Shown: positions 47,790-57,288 of the stretch, in pieces
Layout of the letters: the number at the start of each line of letters is the position of its first letter
Numbering within the stretch: the stretch's first letter is position 1
Assembly: GCA_900540335.1 (NCBI GenBank)
Contig: UQFC01000001.1
Location: 34,059-98,058, forward strand
Reading direction: 5' to 3'
Length of the DNA stretch: 64,000 nucleotides
Origin: an uncultured Clostridium sp.
GTDB taxonomy: Bacteria; Bacillota; Clostridia; Lachnospirales; Lachnospiraceae
The notes under the pieces: model-generated
The model's database searches: none
What the model saw: only the letters and a program-made list of their open reading frames with translations
What the model was told of the DNA's origin: nothing
Made by a program: the position numbers and the translations under genes

Positions 47790-49292
47790 TCAGCTCCAGT
47801 TCATTCTGCCGTAGCGCAGCGTTATATCATAAATATCCTTCTGAAGCTCCTCTGTCAAATCCTCTTCTTTCAGACGCCATTTCCAGTTGATTCCCACGGT
47901 AGACGGCTGATTCATCCGGCACCGGTTATCCAGTCCCATGTAATCCTGCATCGGCACCATACACAGCTGAGAACGGCTTCTCATAATCAGGCTGATAAAG
48001 GAACGGTAAAGCCGCTTCTGCGGCGTTGCATAATCACAGAGATAGTCCCGCGCCAGCTTTTGTTCCTCCGGCGTAATGCTTTTCCACCATCCGGCCAGAG
48101 TTTCATTGTCATGAGTCCCCGTATAAGCGACTGAATTTTCTGTGTAATTGTGAGGAAGATAATCATTGGCGCAGCCCGAATCCCTGGAATCAAAGGCAAA
48201 CTCCAGAACCTTCATTCCCGGAAATCCGCTTTCCTGTACCAGACGGCGAACCGAATCTGTCACATATCCCAGATCCTCTGCAATCACCTGCTTCTCTCCC
48301 AGCGCCCGCTTCACTGCTTCAAAAAGTTCAATTCCCGGTCCTTTTTCCCAGTGTCCATCCACAGCAGAATCTGAGCCAAAGGGAATTGAATAATACTCGT
48401 CAAAGCCGCGGAAATGATCAATCCGCACCACATCGTAAAGGCGAAAACAGCCGCTAAGCCTGGATATCCACCACTGATACCCTGTATTTCTGTGATAATC
48501 CCAGCGGTAAAGGGGATTTCCCCACAGCTGTCCATCTGCAGAAAATCCATCCGGCGGACAGCCGGCCACTGCTGCAGGCCTGTTATTTTCATCCAGCTGA
48601 AACAGTTCCGGATGAGCCCAGGTATCTGCGCTGTCCATTGCCACATAGATGGGAATATCTCCAATCAGCTGAATCCCCTGGCTGTTGGCGTATTGTTTTA
48701 ATTGCATCCACTGTTCGTAAAATTTAAACTGAAGATACTGTTGAAATTCTATATCAAAATATAACTCCCGTCGATAATAATCCATGGCATTATTCCACCG
48801 CAGACGAATATCCTCCGCCCACTCGGTCCAGGGAATTCCGCCAAACCGATCCTTAACCGCCATAAACAGAGCATAATCTGCCAACCACCAGGAATTTTCT
48901 CCCACAAATTTCTGATAGTCCTCATTCTGGCTGATATTGCTGCGCTCATATGCCATTCTCAAAAGAGGATAACGCCCCAGATACATTTTCTCATAATCCA
49001 CGCTGTCCTCACGTTTTCCAAAATCTACAGCTTCACATTCCTCCTCTGTCAGCACTCCTTCCTCAATCAGAGCCTCCAGACTGATAAAATAGGGATTCCC
49101 GGCAAAGGTGGAAAAAGACTGATAGGGGGAATCCCCATAGCTGGTCGGCCCCAGAGGAAGAATCTGCCAGAAGCTCTGTCCGGCTCCCTTCAGCCAGTCA
49201 ATAAAAGTAAATGCGCTTTTTGAAAAACATCCAATTCCATATCTGGACGGCAGACTGGTGATTGGCAATAAGATTCCTGCTGATCGGTTCAT
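47790..49292 (-). CDS. malQ: 4-alpha-glucanotransferase (amylomaltase, GH77)
   Basis: A 500-residue GH77 enzyme that transfers maltosyl units between alpha-1,4-glucans in the cytoplasm. It starts with RSAGILLPITSLPSRYGIG. The nucleophile Asp is in VVRIDHFRGFDEYY, the acid/base Glu in VIAEDLG, and the third carboxylate in YTGTHDNETLAGWW. It is coupled to the upstream gene by an ATGA overlap and follows a glucose/maltose-type PTS, so it handles imported alpha-glucosides. Confidence 0.96.
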   Translation of the reverse strand: MNRSAGILLPITSLPSRYGIGCFSKSAFTFIDWLKGAGQSFWQILPLGPTSYGDSPYQSFSTFAGNPYFISLEALIEEGVLTEEECEAVDFGKREDSVDYEKMYLGRYPLLRMAYERSNISQNEDYQKFVGENSWWLADYALFMAVKDRFGGIPWTEWAEDIRLRWNNAMDYYRRELYFDIEFQQYLQFKFYEQWMQLKQYANSQGIQLIGDIPIYVAMDSADTWAHPELFQLDENNRPAAVAGCPPDGFSADGQLWGNPLYRWDYHRNTGYQWWISRLSGCFRLYDVVRIDHFRGFDEYYSIPFGSDSAVDGHWEKGPGIELFEAVKRALGEKQVIAEDLGYVTDSVRRLVQESGFPGMKVLEFAFDSRDSGCANDYLPHNYTENSVAYTGTHDNETLAGWWKSITPEEQKLARDYLCDYATPQKRLYRSFISLIMRSRSQLCMVPMQDYMGLDNRCRMNQPSTVGINWKWRLKEEDLTEELQKDIYDITLRYGRMNWS

Positions 49293-50167
49293 TCTTTATC
49301 CTCCCAATTTTCTGTCTCAATGATTACGCCGTAATGATCGGAAACCACCGGCTCTCTTTTTCCGCTGCAGACCACCCGGCTTTCTGCCACATGGACAGGC
49401 CTGCTGCAAAACAGATAATCCAGACGCATCCCTGTTTCCTGCTTTTCCCTTCCGGAGGACCTTCTATCCTTCCATCCGTCAATCTCCGGACGGGCCGTAA
49501 TACCCCCGTCCTTTTTCTCCGCCAGAACATAGGTATCCTGCCATCCGCTTCTGCAGACCAGATCATAGCCCTGGCCGCGAACCTCCGCGGGGCTGTTAAA
49601 ATCGCCCATGAGCCAGACACTCTGTTTTCTCTTTCCTGTTTCCTCCAGAGTCTGATTCAGTCTGTTCCACTGGTTCAAAAACGGCTCCTCTTCGTCATCC
49701 CACCAGCCCATGTGTACTGTATAAAACCAGGTGTCCTTCATGGCCTCTGTCCGGATTCCCAGAACCTTTCTCGTTTTCCAGTACTGATAATCCCTGCACC
49801 GGCTGATAAAAAACTGATCGGTTTCTGCAATAGGCGTCCTGCTGAAAATCGCCAGTCCCTCATCGTAGCGTCCGTATCCAATCTTTGCTCCCAGCCAGGT
49901 CCAGGAGCAGGCAAAGCCCCGCTCCTTTAAAAGCCCGGCAAGTCTGGCTGCATAATTCCCCCGCCGCACCGGCATGGATACGTCCCGGCACCGGACAAAG
50001 CCCTCCAGTTCCTCATCCGGCCACACTTCCTCCGCCGCAGGCTGACTGACCTCCTGAAGCGCCAGAATATCCGGCTTTTCCCCGGCTGCCGCATCTGCAA
50101 ATTCCACAAGCTTCCTCTCATAATCCTCTTCCACAAGACTGTGGACATTCATGGTCATCAGCTTCAT
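49289..50167 (-). CDS. Endonuclease/exonuclease/phosphatase-fold protein
   Basis: About 292 residues of the EEP superfamily. MKLMTMNVHSL, ILALQEVSQP (metal-binding Glu), WLMGDFNSPAEV and the C-terminal SDHYGVIIE supply the catalytic Asn, Asp and His set. Members cut phosphodiesters in DNA, lipids or nucleotides; DNA repair is only one choice. It lies between the PTS permease and malQ and overlaps malQ, an odd partner that may act on a sugar phosphate. AAAGGT precedes the ATG at 50167, preferred to 50197. Confidence 0.85.
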   Translation of the reverse strand: MKLMTMNVHSLVEEDYERKLVEFADAAAGEKPDILALQEVSQPAAEEVWPDEELEGFVRCRDVSMPVRRGNYAARLAGLLKERGFACSWTWLGAKIGYGRYDEGLAIFSRTPIAETDQFFISRCRDYQYWKTRKVLGIRTEAMKDTWFYTVHMGWWDDEEEPFLNQWNRLNQTLEETGKRKQSVWLMGDFNSPAEVRGQGYDLVCRSGWQDTYVLAEKKDGGITARPEIDGWKDRRSSGREKQETGMRLDYLFCSRPVHVAESRVVCSGKREPVVSDHYGVIIETENWEDKE

Positions 50168-50183
50168 GATTTCAGACCTTTCT

Positions 50184-51887
50184 TTACAAAATATCATTAA
50201 TATCCGATTTTAACACATCTGCCTTTGGTCCGTAAACAGCCTGGATTCCGTTGTCCTTCCGAATCAGCCCCAGGGCTCCTTCTGCCTTCCATGCCGGAAG
50301 CTCTGCCACCCGGGACAAATCCTTTACTGTTACACGAAGTCTTGTCATGCAGGCATCAACTAAAACAATATTTTCCCGGCCGCCTAAAAGACCGATAATC
50401 CGTTCTGCCTGGCTCTGGCTCTTTTCACTTCCGTTTCCGCCATTGGACGCCTCCTTTTGTGCTGCTTTTGATAAATCAGCCTGGCCTGCATTCTCCTCGC
50501 TGTTTTCATCTGTGTAATTGCCCAGACGTCCCGGAGTCGCAAAACGGAATTTTCCAATCATTACATAAGCTGCAAAATAACCGACTGCAAAAAATACGAT
50601 TACGCAGATTACAAAGTGAACCAGATCGCCTGCGAGACCGGCCTTTAAAGACATGGGAATTCTTGTAATAAATTCCAGGTTTCCAAAAGAGTGCAGCCGC
50701 AGATCCACAATTCCCGCCATTGCAAAGGCGCAGCCCTGCAGCACTGCATAAACAATATACAGCGGCAGCGCACAGAACATAAACATAAACTCCAGAGGCT
50801 CTGTTACGCCGGTTAAAAATACAGCCAGCGCCGTAGATACAAACATGGAACGGTAATTCTGCCGTTTCTCCGGCTCTACTCTCCGGTACATAGCCAGAGC
50901 AATACCCATCAGAAGTCCCGTAGCTCCGATCATCTGTCCGACCTTGAACCGGGCCGGAGTTACTGTTGTCAGCAGATTCGTATAAGCTGCCATATCTCCT
51001 GCATCTTTAAAATTAATCAAATCTGTTACCCATGCCAGCCAGAGCGGATCCTGTCCGAATACCTGGGTTCCCGCATTGATTCCTGTGGCAATCGTGTAGG
51101 TTCCTCCAAAGGAGGTGTAATTCATAGGAATCGTCAGCATGTGATGAAGTCCGAAAGGCAGAAGCAGACGTTCCAGGGTTCCGTACACAAACGGGGCCAG
51201 AACCGGAGAGGTGGAAGAAGATGTGGCAATCCACACTCCAAAAGCATTGATTCCTGACTGAACAGCCGGCCATACCACTGCCAGAATCAGAGAAATCACA
51301 ACAGACCAGGCAATACATACCATAGGAACAAACCGTTTTCCGTTAAAAAATGCCAGAGCATCCGGAAGCTTGCGGAAATTGTAATACTTATTATAAATAA
51401 CGCCTCCTGCAAATCCGGAAATAATTCCCACGAACACGCCCATATTCAGTGCCGGAGCTCCCAGAACAGAGGTGAAATATCCGTTTACCAGAATTTCCTG
51501 TCCAAACAGCGTGTGCGTCACTGCTGCCGGATCATTTAACATATCTGCTGTCACTCCAAAAACAGAACCTGTAATCTGATTAATCAGAATAAATGAAATC
51601 ACTGCTGCAAATGCTCCGCCGGCCCTCTCTTTTGCCCAGGAGCCGCCGATTGCCACAGCAAACAGAATATGCAGATTGTTAATAACAGCCCATCCGATAT
51701 TCTCCATTGTGCTTCCCACGGTCAGAATAAATGACGCATCTGCTCCTGCCATCTGCACAAGCTTGCCCAGACTGATCATCAGTCCTGCTGCCGGCATAAC
51801 AGCAATTACTGTCATCAACACCTTACCCAGCTTCTGAAGAAAATCAAAATTGATTTTCCCGTGCTTCCTTTCCCTGCTGCTTCCCAT
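50184..51887 (-). CDS. PTS EIICB, glucose/maltose type
   Basis: About 567 residues. The IIC domain (residues 1 to about 430) begins FDFLQKLGKVLMTVIAVMPAAG and has the GLHHMLTIPMNYTSFGG region; the C-terminal IIB domain carries the phospho-Cys in VDACMTRLRV. It imports and phosphorylates glucose or a glucoside. No IIA domain is attached, so it depends on a free EIIA such as the one at 32925. GGGGGA precedes the ATG at 51887, preferred to 52034. The neighbouring malQ supports an alpha-glucoside substrate. Confidence 0.93.
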   Translation of the reverse strand: MGSSRERKHGKINFDFLQKLGKVLMTVIAVMPAAGLMISLGKLVQMAGADASFILTVGSTMENIGWAVINNLHILFAVAIGGSWAKERAGGAFAAVISFILINQITGSVFGVTADMLNDPAAVTHTLFGQEILVNGYFTSVLGAPALNMGVFVGIISGFAGGVIYNKYYNFRKLPDALAFFNGKRFVPMVCIAWSVVISLILAVVWPAVQSGINAFGVWIATSSSTSPVLAPFVYGTLERLLLPFGLHHMLTIPMNYTSFGGTYTIATGINAGTQVFGQDPLWLAWVTDLINFKDAGDMAAYTNLLTTVTPARFKVGQMIGATGLLMGIALAMYRRVEPEKRQNYRSMFVSTALAVFLTGVTEPLEFMFMFCALPLYIVYAVLQGCAFAMAGIVDLRLHSFGNLEFITRIPMSLKAGLAGDLVHFVICVIVFFAVGYFAAYVMIGKFRFATPGRLGNYTDENSEENAGQADLSKAAQKEASNGGNGSEKSQSQAERIIGLLGGRENIVLVDACMTRLRVTVKDLSRVAELPAWKAEGALGLIRKDNGIQAVYGPKADVLKSDINDIL

Positions 51888-51972
51888 TGTAAAATCCCCC
51901 TTGTTTTGATTTTTGTTTTGGTTTTTCTTTTTGTGCATTCCTTTTGCATTGTTTGCGTGTTTCATTGCATTA

Positions 51973-52001
51973 AATATAAAACTATTGCACATAAATTGCA
52001 A
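51973..52001 (-). promoter_or_regulatory. Promoter of the PTS-EEP-malQ operon
   Basis: On the minus strand TTGCAA (51996-52001) and TATATT (51973-51978) with a 17-base spacer. Several TTGCA motifs crowd this leader (51953-52001). Confidence 0.55.
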
Positions 52002-52133
52002 GAGGTTTTTCTTTATCTTTCTCGTTTTCTGCATTTATCACAAATAGCATTCTATATTTTTGTGTATTATTACCATCATTTTTCCTGTCTTCTCTAAAAA
52101 AACACATTTCCCCTGTTATGTCCGCATCTTTTC

Positions 52134-52149
52134 ATGCAAATATTTGCAT
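52134..52149. promoter_or_regulatory. Palindromic operator candidate upstream of the PTS operon
   Basis: ATGCAAATATTTGCAT is a perfect 16-base palindrome about 130 bases upstream of the promoter. It resembles LacI/MalR-type operators but lacks their central CG. No regulator gene is adjacent. Confidence 0.4.
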
Positions 52150-52211
52150 TATTTGCACTGCCCTGTAAAACTGCTTCTGCCAAAATTCTCTCTTATAAAA
52201 GTAAGAGACAA

Positions 52212-52269
52212 AAAACGTGTATAAAATCAAGCTCTGTCTTTCCTTTCGCTCTGATTTTATACACGTTTT
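52212..52269 (-). terminator. Terminator of the SBP-rsmH-yitT transcript
   Basis: Perfect 18-base arms (52212-52229 and 52252-52269), followed on the minus strand by a T-run. Confidence 0.9.
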
Positions 52270-52302
52270 CTTATAAAAGAAGCATATGCTCCCTGTTTTC
52301 TT

Positions 52303-53184
52303 CTAGCGGTAACGCTTGCTCATGGAAAATCCGCGTCCGCGCACTTCACTGACGCGGCTGACTACCATAAAGCTTTCCGGATCAATATTGTGAATCAGCT
52401 TTTCCACCCGCGGCAGTTCCCGGTCAGAAATCACGCTGAGAAGCAGCTGGGTCTCCTGTCTCAGATATCCGCTTTCTGCCGAAAGCATCGTCACGCCCCG
52501 ATCCATCTTTTTCAGAATCGCCTCCCGGATCTCCTCCGCCTTCTCGCTTACCACCTTTACCTCTGTTCTCGTTGTGCCCATCAGCATCACCTTGTCCAGC
52601 ACAAGGGTATACGTCAGCACCAGCAGAATTCCGTACAGAACCTTCTCCGGAGGATTATAAACAGCCTGAGCCAGAAGGATGCAGAAATCAAACACATACA
52701 TGCTGACAGACACCGGAATCCGGAAAAAATGATTCAGCGCCAGCGGAGGGATATCCATTCCTCCTGTTGAAGCGCCTGCCCTGATGACAACTCCCAGACT
52801 GATTCCAATACCCAGACCGGAAAACAGGGTGCAAAGCAGAATATCCTCTGTCAGCACCATATCGCCAAACAGCTTCTGAAACATTCCCAGTGCAGCCGGA
52901 TAGGCAAAGGTACTGATCACCGTAGTCGCGGCAAACTGTTTTCCCAGAATCAGGAATCCTGCTGCCAGCATAATTACATTAAATACAAGCACAAAGCCTG
53001 ACACCGGAATGCCGAAAAAATGGTTCACTGCCAGGGCAATTCCCGTGGTTCCTCCCGTTACCAGGCCGGCCGGCATCAAAAACAGCCGCACAGCCAGAGC
53101 ATACATGGTATTGCCTGCCACAACCAGAATAACCGGCCATATTTTTTTCGCCAGCTTTTCTGCCGGACTCAACTCTTTTTCCAT
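52303..53184 (-). CDS. YitT family membrane protein (DUF161 + DUF2179)
   Basis: A 293-residue protein with five or six membrane helices (NTMYALAVRLFLMPAGLVTGGTTG, RAGASTGGMDIPPLAL) and a C-terminal cytoplasmic DUF2179 domain (LLSVISDRELPRVEKLIHNIDPESFMVV). The family is widespread in Firmicutes and its transported compound is not established. It follows rsmH after 34 bases. Confidence 0.9.
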   Translation of the reverse strand: MEKELSPAEKLAKKIWPVILVVAGNTMYALAVRLFLMPAGLVTGGTTGIALAVNHFFGIPVSGFVLVFNVIMLAAGFLILGKQFAATTVISTFAYPAALGMFQKLFGDMVLTEDILLCTLFSGLGIGISLGVVIRAGASTGGMDIPPLALNHFFRIPVSVSMYVFDFCILLAQAVYNPPEKVLYGILLVLTYTLVLDKVMLMGTTRTEVKVVSEKAEEIREAILKKMDRGVTMLSAESGYLRQETQLLLSVISDRELPRVEKLIHNIDPESFMVVSRVSEVRGRGFSMSKRYR

Positions 53185-53218
53185 GTTTTACAAACCGCCT
53201 TTCTTTCCTCTTTCAGCC

Positions 53219-54292
53219 TCAGTTATCCGCCTCTGCCCGGATCGCCCACCGCAGCTTGGTGGAGCGGGCCCGGCTGTTGCGGACGCACTCTTCAGCCGAC
53301 GGGCGGATAACATCCTCTGCCACCTGACTGTACAGCCCTGCCTTCTGATACTGGCGGAAGGATTTTTTCACCAGTCTGTCTTCCCCGGAATGGAAGGTGA
53401 GAATCGCAGCCCGTCCCCCCGGAGCCAGAATGTGAGGCAGCTTATCAAGAAAGGCATACAGCACTTCAAACTCACTGTTTACATCAATGCGAAGAGCCTG
53501 GAAGGTTCTGGCACAGGCCTTTTTCACTGCTTCCTTTCTCTCCTTTTCCGGAAGAAAGCCCAGGGCCTTTTCAATCAGATCCCGAACCTGAAGGGTGGTT
53601 TCTGCCTTTTCTCCTCTTCGAATGGCTCCTGTAATGGTTCTGGCAATTTCCTCCGCGTAGGGCTCGTCTGAGTTTTCCCTCAGCATTCCGGCCAGCTCCT
53701 CCCTGTCTATGGTTTTCAGACGCTCTGCCGCCGAAATTCCCGCCTCCGGATTCAGGCGCAGATCCAGAGGGCCGTCAGCCTTATAGGAAAAGCCTCTCTC
53801 CGGATTGTCAATCTGCATAGAGGATACCCCCAGATCCGCCAGCACAAAATCAAAAAGACCGGTTTCCTCAGCCAGCTTGTCAATATCTGCAAAATTCATC
53901 TGCCGGACAGTCATAATCTCTTCTCCGTACCCCAGATCCTCCAGACGTTTCTTTGTTTTTACCGATTCTATCGGATCCACATCCAGACCGTAAATATGCC
54001 CCTGTCCCTTCAGCTGCTCCAGCATGGCTCTGGTATGGCCGCCATAGCCCAGAGTTGCATCCAGACCCTTTTGTCCCGGCTGTATCTGGAGAAAATCAAG
54101 AATTTCCTTTACCATAATTGAAATATGCATTCCGGCCGGTGTCCCGCCCTTCTGAATAACATGCTCAATGGTATCTCCGTATTTTTCCGGATTCAGCTCC
54201 TTGTATTTTTCCTCAAACCGTCTCGGATGAGTTCCCTTATAACGGACACGGCGTTTGTGCGGCTGTGTCATCTGTTCCTTATTCTCTTCCAT
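53219..54292 (-). CDS. rsmH: 16S rRNA m4C1402 methyltransferase RsmH, long-N-terminus type
   Basis: RsmH methylates C1402 of 16S rRNA. GLDATLGYGGHTRAML (SAM site), FVLADLGVSSMQID, ERGFSYKADGPLDLRL and a C-terminal FHSGEDRLVK are present. About 45 basic residues (RRVRYKGTHPRRFEEKYKEL) precede the usual start and could aid RNA binding. The ATG at 54292 follows AAGGAG and lies inside the end of the TRAP binding-protein gene (14-base overlap). It is outside the mra/dcw cluster, where rsmH normally resides. Confidence 0.93.
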   Translation of the reverse strand: MEENKEQMTQPHKRRVRYKGTHPRRFEEKYKELNPEKYGDTIEHVIQKGGTPAGMHISIMVKEILDFLQIQPGQKGLDATLGYGGHTRAMLEQLKGQGHIYGLDVDPIESVKTKKRLEDLGYGEEIMTVRQMNFADIDKLAEETGLFDFVLADLGVSSMQIDNPERGFSYKADGPLDLRLNPEAGISAAERLKTIDREELAGMLRENSDEPYAEEIARTITGAIRRGEKAETTLQVRDLIEKALGFLPEKERKEAVKKACARTFQALRIDVNSEFEVLYAFLDKLPHILAPGGRAAILTFHSGEDRLVKKSFRQYQKAGLYSQVAEDVIRPSAEECVRNSRARSTKLRWAIRAEADN

Positions 54293-55337
54293 AAGCTTCT
54301 CCTTTTTCCTTCTCTCTTCCCGAAGTCTGCATCCGTCCCTCTGCCACAATCCGGTCAATCAAATCCAGATACGCTCCTCCGTCATAATCAGACCAGACCT
54401 CTTCACAGGCACGCCGGAACTCCTCCAGCTCATTCTCGTCCGGCTGGTAAACCACCGCCTGGTGCAATTCCAGTTCCTTTCTGGCTGCGCTCTCCGCCTC
54501 ATCCCAAAGCTCTTTCTGATATTCCCAGGATTCCAGGGCAGCCTGATCAATCATTTCCAGATCCTCAGGACTTAATTTTGAACGGATCACCGTACTCATC
54601 ACAAGAACATCGGCATTTCTCGTATGGTTATCCTCCACAAAATAGGGGGCGATCTCATCGTATCCGTCCTGCACATAATTGACAATGGAATTTTCCGCCG
54701 CAGTAATGCCGCCCTTCTGCAGTTCTCCCTGAAGCTCTCCGTAATCCAGGGCAACCGGGCTGGCCCCCAAAGCTTCTACCATGTCCATCATCAGACGGGA
54801 ATTCTGCACCCTTACCAGCATTCCTGTCATATCCTTCGGGCTGTGAATGGGCTTTTTGCTGTAAAAGCCCCTGGCCCCGCCGTCATAGTAAGTCAGACCG
54901 TACATATGCTGCTCTGCCATAGCCTCTCCGCGGAGAAGCTCCATGCCGACAGCTCCCCTGTGTACCTGACGAAAATGCTCTGTGTCCCGGTAAAGATAGG
55001 GCATGGCAAATGCATAATAATCCGACACATAATTTGACATAGTCGACTCATCAGTCTTTACTATGTCTATGCCTCCATACTGAAGCTGCTCCAGACAAGA
55101 CGGAGAATCTCCCAGAAGCCCGTCATGATAAACCTCAATCTGAATCCGCCCGTCACTGCGCTTTTCCACCTCATCAGCAAACCAGTCAATCGCTCTGCTG
55201 GTGCAGCTGTCTGAGGACAGATTATTGGCCAGCGTTAACGTTACGGTAGGTACGTTTCTTCCGGCGGAATTCCTCTGACATCCTCCTGTTAATACAGCAG
55301 CCGCCAAAACTGCTGCTGTCAGTCTTTTTTTCAACAT
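54279..55337 (-). CDS. Orphan TRAP-type substrate-binding lipoprotein
   Basis: A 352-residue DctP-family protein. The lipobox is LTGGC (Cys20); MTGMLVRVQNSRLMMDMVEALGA contains the carboxylate-binding Arg. No dctQ or dctM lies next to it; the only TRAP permeases here are 20 kb away. The C-terminus ends in a charged tail (SGREKEKGEAYGRE) created where the frame runs into the rsmH ribosome site and start. A strong promoter is located 92 bases upstream, so this gene drives rsmH and yitT. Confidence 0.88.
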   Translation of the reverse strand: MLKKRLTAAVLAAAVLTGGCQRNSAGRNVPTVTLTLANNLSSDSCTSRAIDWFADEVEKRSDGRIQIEVYHDGLLGDSPSCLEQLQYGGIDIVKTDESTMSNYVSDYYAFAMPYLYRDTEHFRQVHRGAVGMELLRGEAMAEQHMYGLTYYDGGARGFYSKKPIHSPKDMTGMLVRVQNSRLMMDMVEALGASPVALDYGELQGELQKGGITAAENSIVNYVQDGYDEIAPYFVEDNHTRNADVLVMSTVIRSKLSPEDLEMIDQAALESWEYQKELWDEAESAARKELELHQAVVYQPDENELEEFRRACEEVWSDYDGGAYLDLIDRIVAEGRMQTSGREKEKGEAYGRE

Positions 55338-55434
55338 CTTACCTCGATTTCTGCTTCTCCCTCATATACTGCAGCTGCGCCTGTTCTCCCCGGCAGCGTA
55401 TCAGGCCCTTTTTGGTCCTGAACAGTTACTTTTC

Positions 55435-55462
55435 ATTATACACAGGGGAACCGGACTGTCAA
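55435..55462 (-). promoter_or_regulatory. Promoter of the TRAP-SBP/rsmH/yitT operon
   Basis: TTGACA (55457-55462) and TATAAT (55435-55440) on the minus strand, both consensus, with a 16-base spacer. Confidence 0.8.
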
Positions 55463-55492
55463 CACATGGTTTTGATTGTTTCCCGAGCATAC

Positions 55493-55518
55493 AAAACGGC
55501 GGCAGTTTTCTGCCGCCG
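55493..55518 (-). terminator. Terminator of tyrS
   Basis: CGGCGGCA (55497-55504) pairs with TGCCGCCG (55511-55518), followed on the minus strand by TTTTGT. Confidence 0.8.
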
Positions 55519-55535
55519 CCAGTCACTGTATCGTC

Positions 55536-56762
55536 TTACTCTACTGTCACCTTCATGAAATTCTTTTTGCCGCGTTTTACAACCATTCCCTCACCGGCAA
55601 AATCATCCTTGCTAAAGGATGCCTTAATATCCTTTACCTGCTGTCCGTTTACAGAAACACCGCCCTGCTCTACGTTTCTTCTCGCCTCAGAACGGGATGC
55701 GCAGAGGCCGGATTTCTGTACGATGGCCAGAAGATCAATTGCTCCGTCTGTGAAATCCTCATCCTTTAATGCAAAGCTCGGCATATTCTCCAGACTTCCC
55801 TGACCGCTGAACAGAGCACGGGCTGCTGACTGAGCCTTTTCTGCCTCTTCCTCGCTGTGTACCAGCTTGGTCAGCTCGTAAGCCAGGATTTCTTTTGCAG
55901 TATTTAACTGGCTTCCTTCCCATTTGTCCATCTCGTCAATCTGCTCCAGCGGAAGGAAGGTCAGCATCCGCAGGCATTTCAGAACGTCTGCATCTGCCAC
56001 ATTTCTCCAGTACTGGTAGAACTCAAAGGGACTTGTCTTATTGGGATCCAGCCATACAGCGCCGGACTGGGTCTTGCCCATCTTCTTGCCTTCGGAGTTT
56101 AACAGCAGGGTAATCGTCATAGCATGAGCATCCTTGCCCAGCTTACGGCGAATCAGCTCAGTACCGCCCAGCATGTTGCTCCACTGATCGTCGCCGCCGA
56201 ACTGCATGTTGCAGCCGTATTTCTGGAACAGCATATAGAAGTCGTAGCTCTGCATAATCATGTAGTTGAACTCCAGGAAGCTCAGTCCCTTCTCCATACG
56301 CTGCTTGTAGCACTCTGCTCTCAGCATGTTGTTTACGGAAAAGCATGCGCCTACCTCGCGAAGCAGCTCTACATAATTCAGCTTCAGCAGCCAGTCTGCA
56401 TTGTTTACCATCAGGGCCTTGTCATCGCTGAAATCAATAAATTTGCTCATCTGTACCTTGAAGCAGTCACAGTTGTGCTGAATCATCTCCGGAGTCATCA
56501 TCTGACGCATATCGGAACGTCCGGAAGGATCTCCGATCATTCCTGTTCCGCCGCCAATCAGGGCGATGGGCTTATTTCCTGCCATCTGCAGACGCTTCAT
56601 CAGGCAAAGAGCCATGAAATGACCAACATGCAGACTGTCTGCAGTAGGATCGAAACCAATGTAGAAAGTTGCCTTTCCTTCATTTACCATTTTTTTGATT
56701 TCTTCTTCATTTGTAACCTGGGCAATCAAACCGCGGGCTACCAGCTCGTCATAACAAGTCAT
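55536..56762 (-). CDS. tyrS: Tyrosyl-tRNA synthetase
   Basis: A 408-residue class I synthetase that charges tRNA-Tyr. The HIGH-like motif is in [11 protein letters not shown], the KMSKS-like motif in [10 protein letters not shown] and the tyrosine pocket in [15 protein letters not shown]-terminal S4 RNA-binding domain ([18 protein letters not shown]) is present. It is monocistronic, under T-box control, with its own promoter and terminator. Confidence 0.97.
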   Translation of the reverse strand: MTCYDELVARGLIAQVTNEEEIKKMVNEGKATFYIGFDPTADSLHVGHFMALCLMKRLQMAGNKPIALIGGGTGMIGDPSGRSDMRQMMTPEMIQHNCDCFKVQMSKFIDFSDDKALMVNNADWLLKLNYVELLREVGACFSVNNMLRAECYKQRMEKGLSFLEFNYMIMQSYDFYMLFQKYGCNMQFGGDDQWSNMLGGTELIRRKLGKDAHAMTITLLLNSEGKKMGKTQSGAVWLDPNKTSPFEFYQYWRNVADADVLKCLRMLTFLPLEQIDEMDKWEGSQLNTAKEILAYELTKLVHSEEEAEKAQSAARALFSGQGSLENMPSFALKDEDFTDGAIDLLAIVQKSGLCASRSEARRNVEQGGVSVNGQQVKDIKASFSKDDFAGEGMVVKRGKKNFMKVTVE

Positions 56763-56831
56763 GTTTGTTTCCTCTCTTTCTTTTCGTATCTGTATTGTTC
56801 TTTCGGGACCGGAATCTTCTTCTCTCCTGTT

Positions 56832-56862
56832 TCATAGGACGCACTTTCCTATGACATAAAAA
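56832..56862. repeat. Dispersed hairpin element, copy 2
   Basis: Thirty-one bases identical to the reverse complement of the element at 42664-42694. Here the left arm is only 8 bases (56832-56839) against TCCTATGA, so the copy appears truncated. It lies just behind the T-box terminator in the tyrS leader. Confidence 0.8.
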
Positions 56863-56863
56863 A

Positions 56864-57233
56864 GTCCCCGTCCCTTTGATGTTTCAAAAGGACGAGGACG
56901 CTGTTCCCCGTGTTACCACCTTTATTCGCAGACGGTTTTCACCGACTGCCTCATGGAGCACTCCTTTCCGAATGCGGCAGCCTCTGCAGCTTCTAAAACA
57001 AGCCCTGCTGACCGCTTCCTTGCGGATATGTTCCGGCACTATAACGGATGCCTCTGACCGTCACAGCCTACTGATTGGCAGAAGCCCTGCCTCTGTTCGG
57101 TGTGAAGCTCCGGGATGTATTCACAAACTGTCCTCCACGCGCCTCTCATCCTCCGGCTGCTTTCTGTGTGGGGGTCTCAGACTGCTACTTCTTCCCTTCA
57201 TCGCCTGATAGCATATAAATAGATCTGCTGTTA
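56864..57233 (-). ncRNA. T-box leader controlling tyrS
   Basis: The minus-strand leader holds the T-box AAAGGTGGTAACACGG (near 56908-56924) with the UGGU bulge that pairs with the ACCA end of uncharged tRNA. The specifier is a TAC tyrosine codon at 57117-57119 within GTGAATACATCC. The terminator has arms 56864-56879 and 56884-56899 followed by T6. Uncharged tRNA-Tyr should favour the antiterminator and raise tyrS expression. Confidence 0.93.
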
Positions 57234-57239
57234 CGGGAA

Positions 57240-57268
57240 ATTATAGCGGCGGACGGAGAAAATGTCAA
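57240..57268 (-). promoter_or_regulatory. Promoter of the tyrS T-box transcript
   Basis: TTGACA (57263-57268) and TATAAT (57240-57245) on the minus strand with a 17-base spacer. The fructan permease stop is only 20 bases upstream of the -35 box. Confidence 0.88.
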
Positions 57269-57288
57269 GAGGAGAGTGGTGAAATCTG

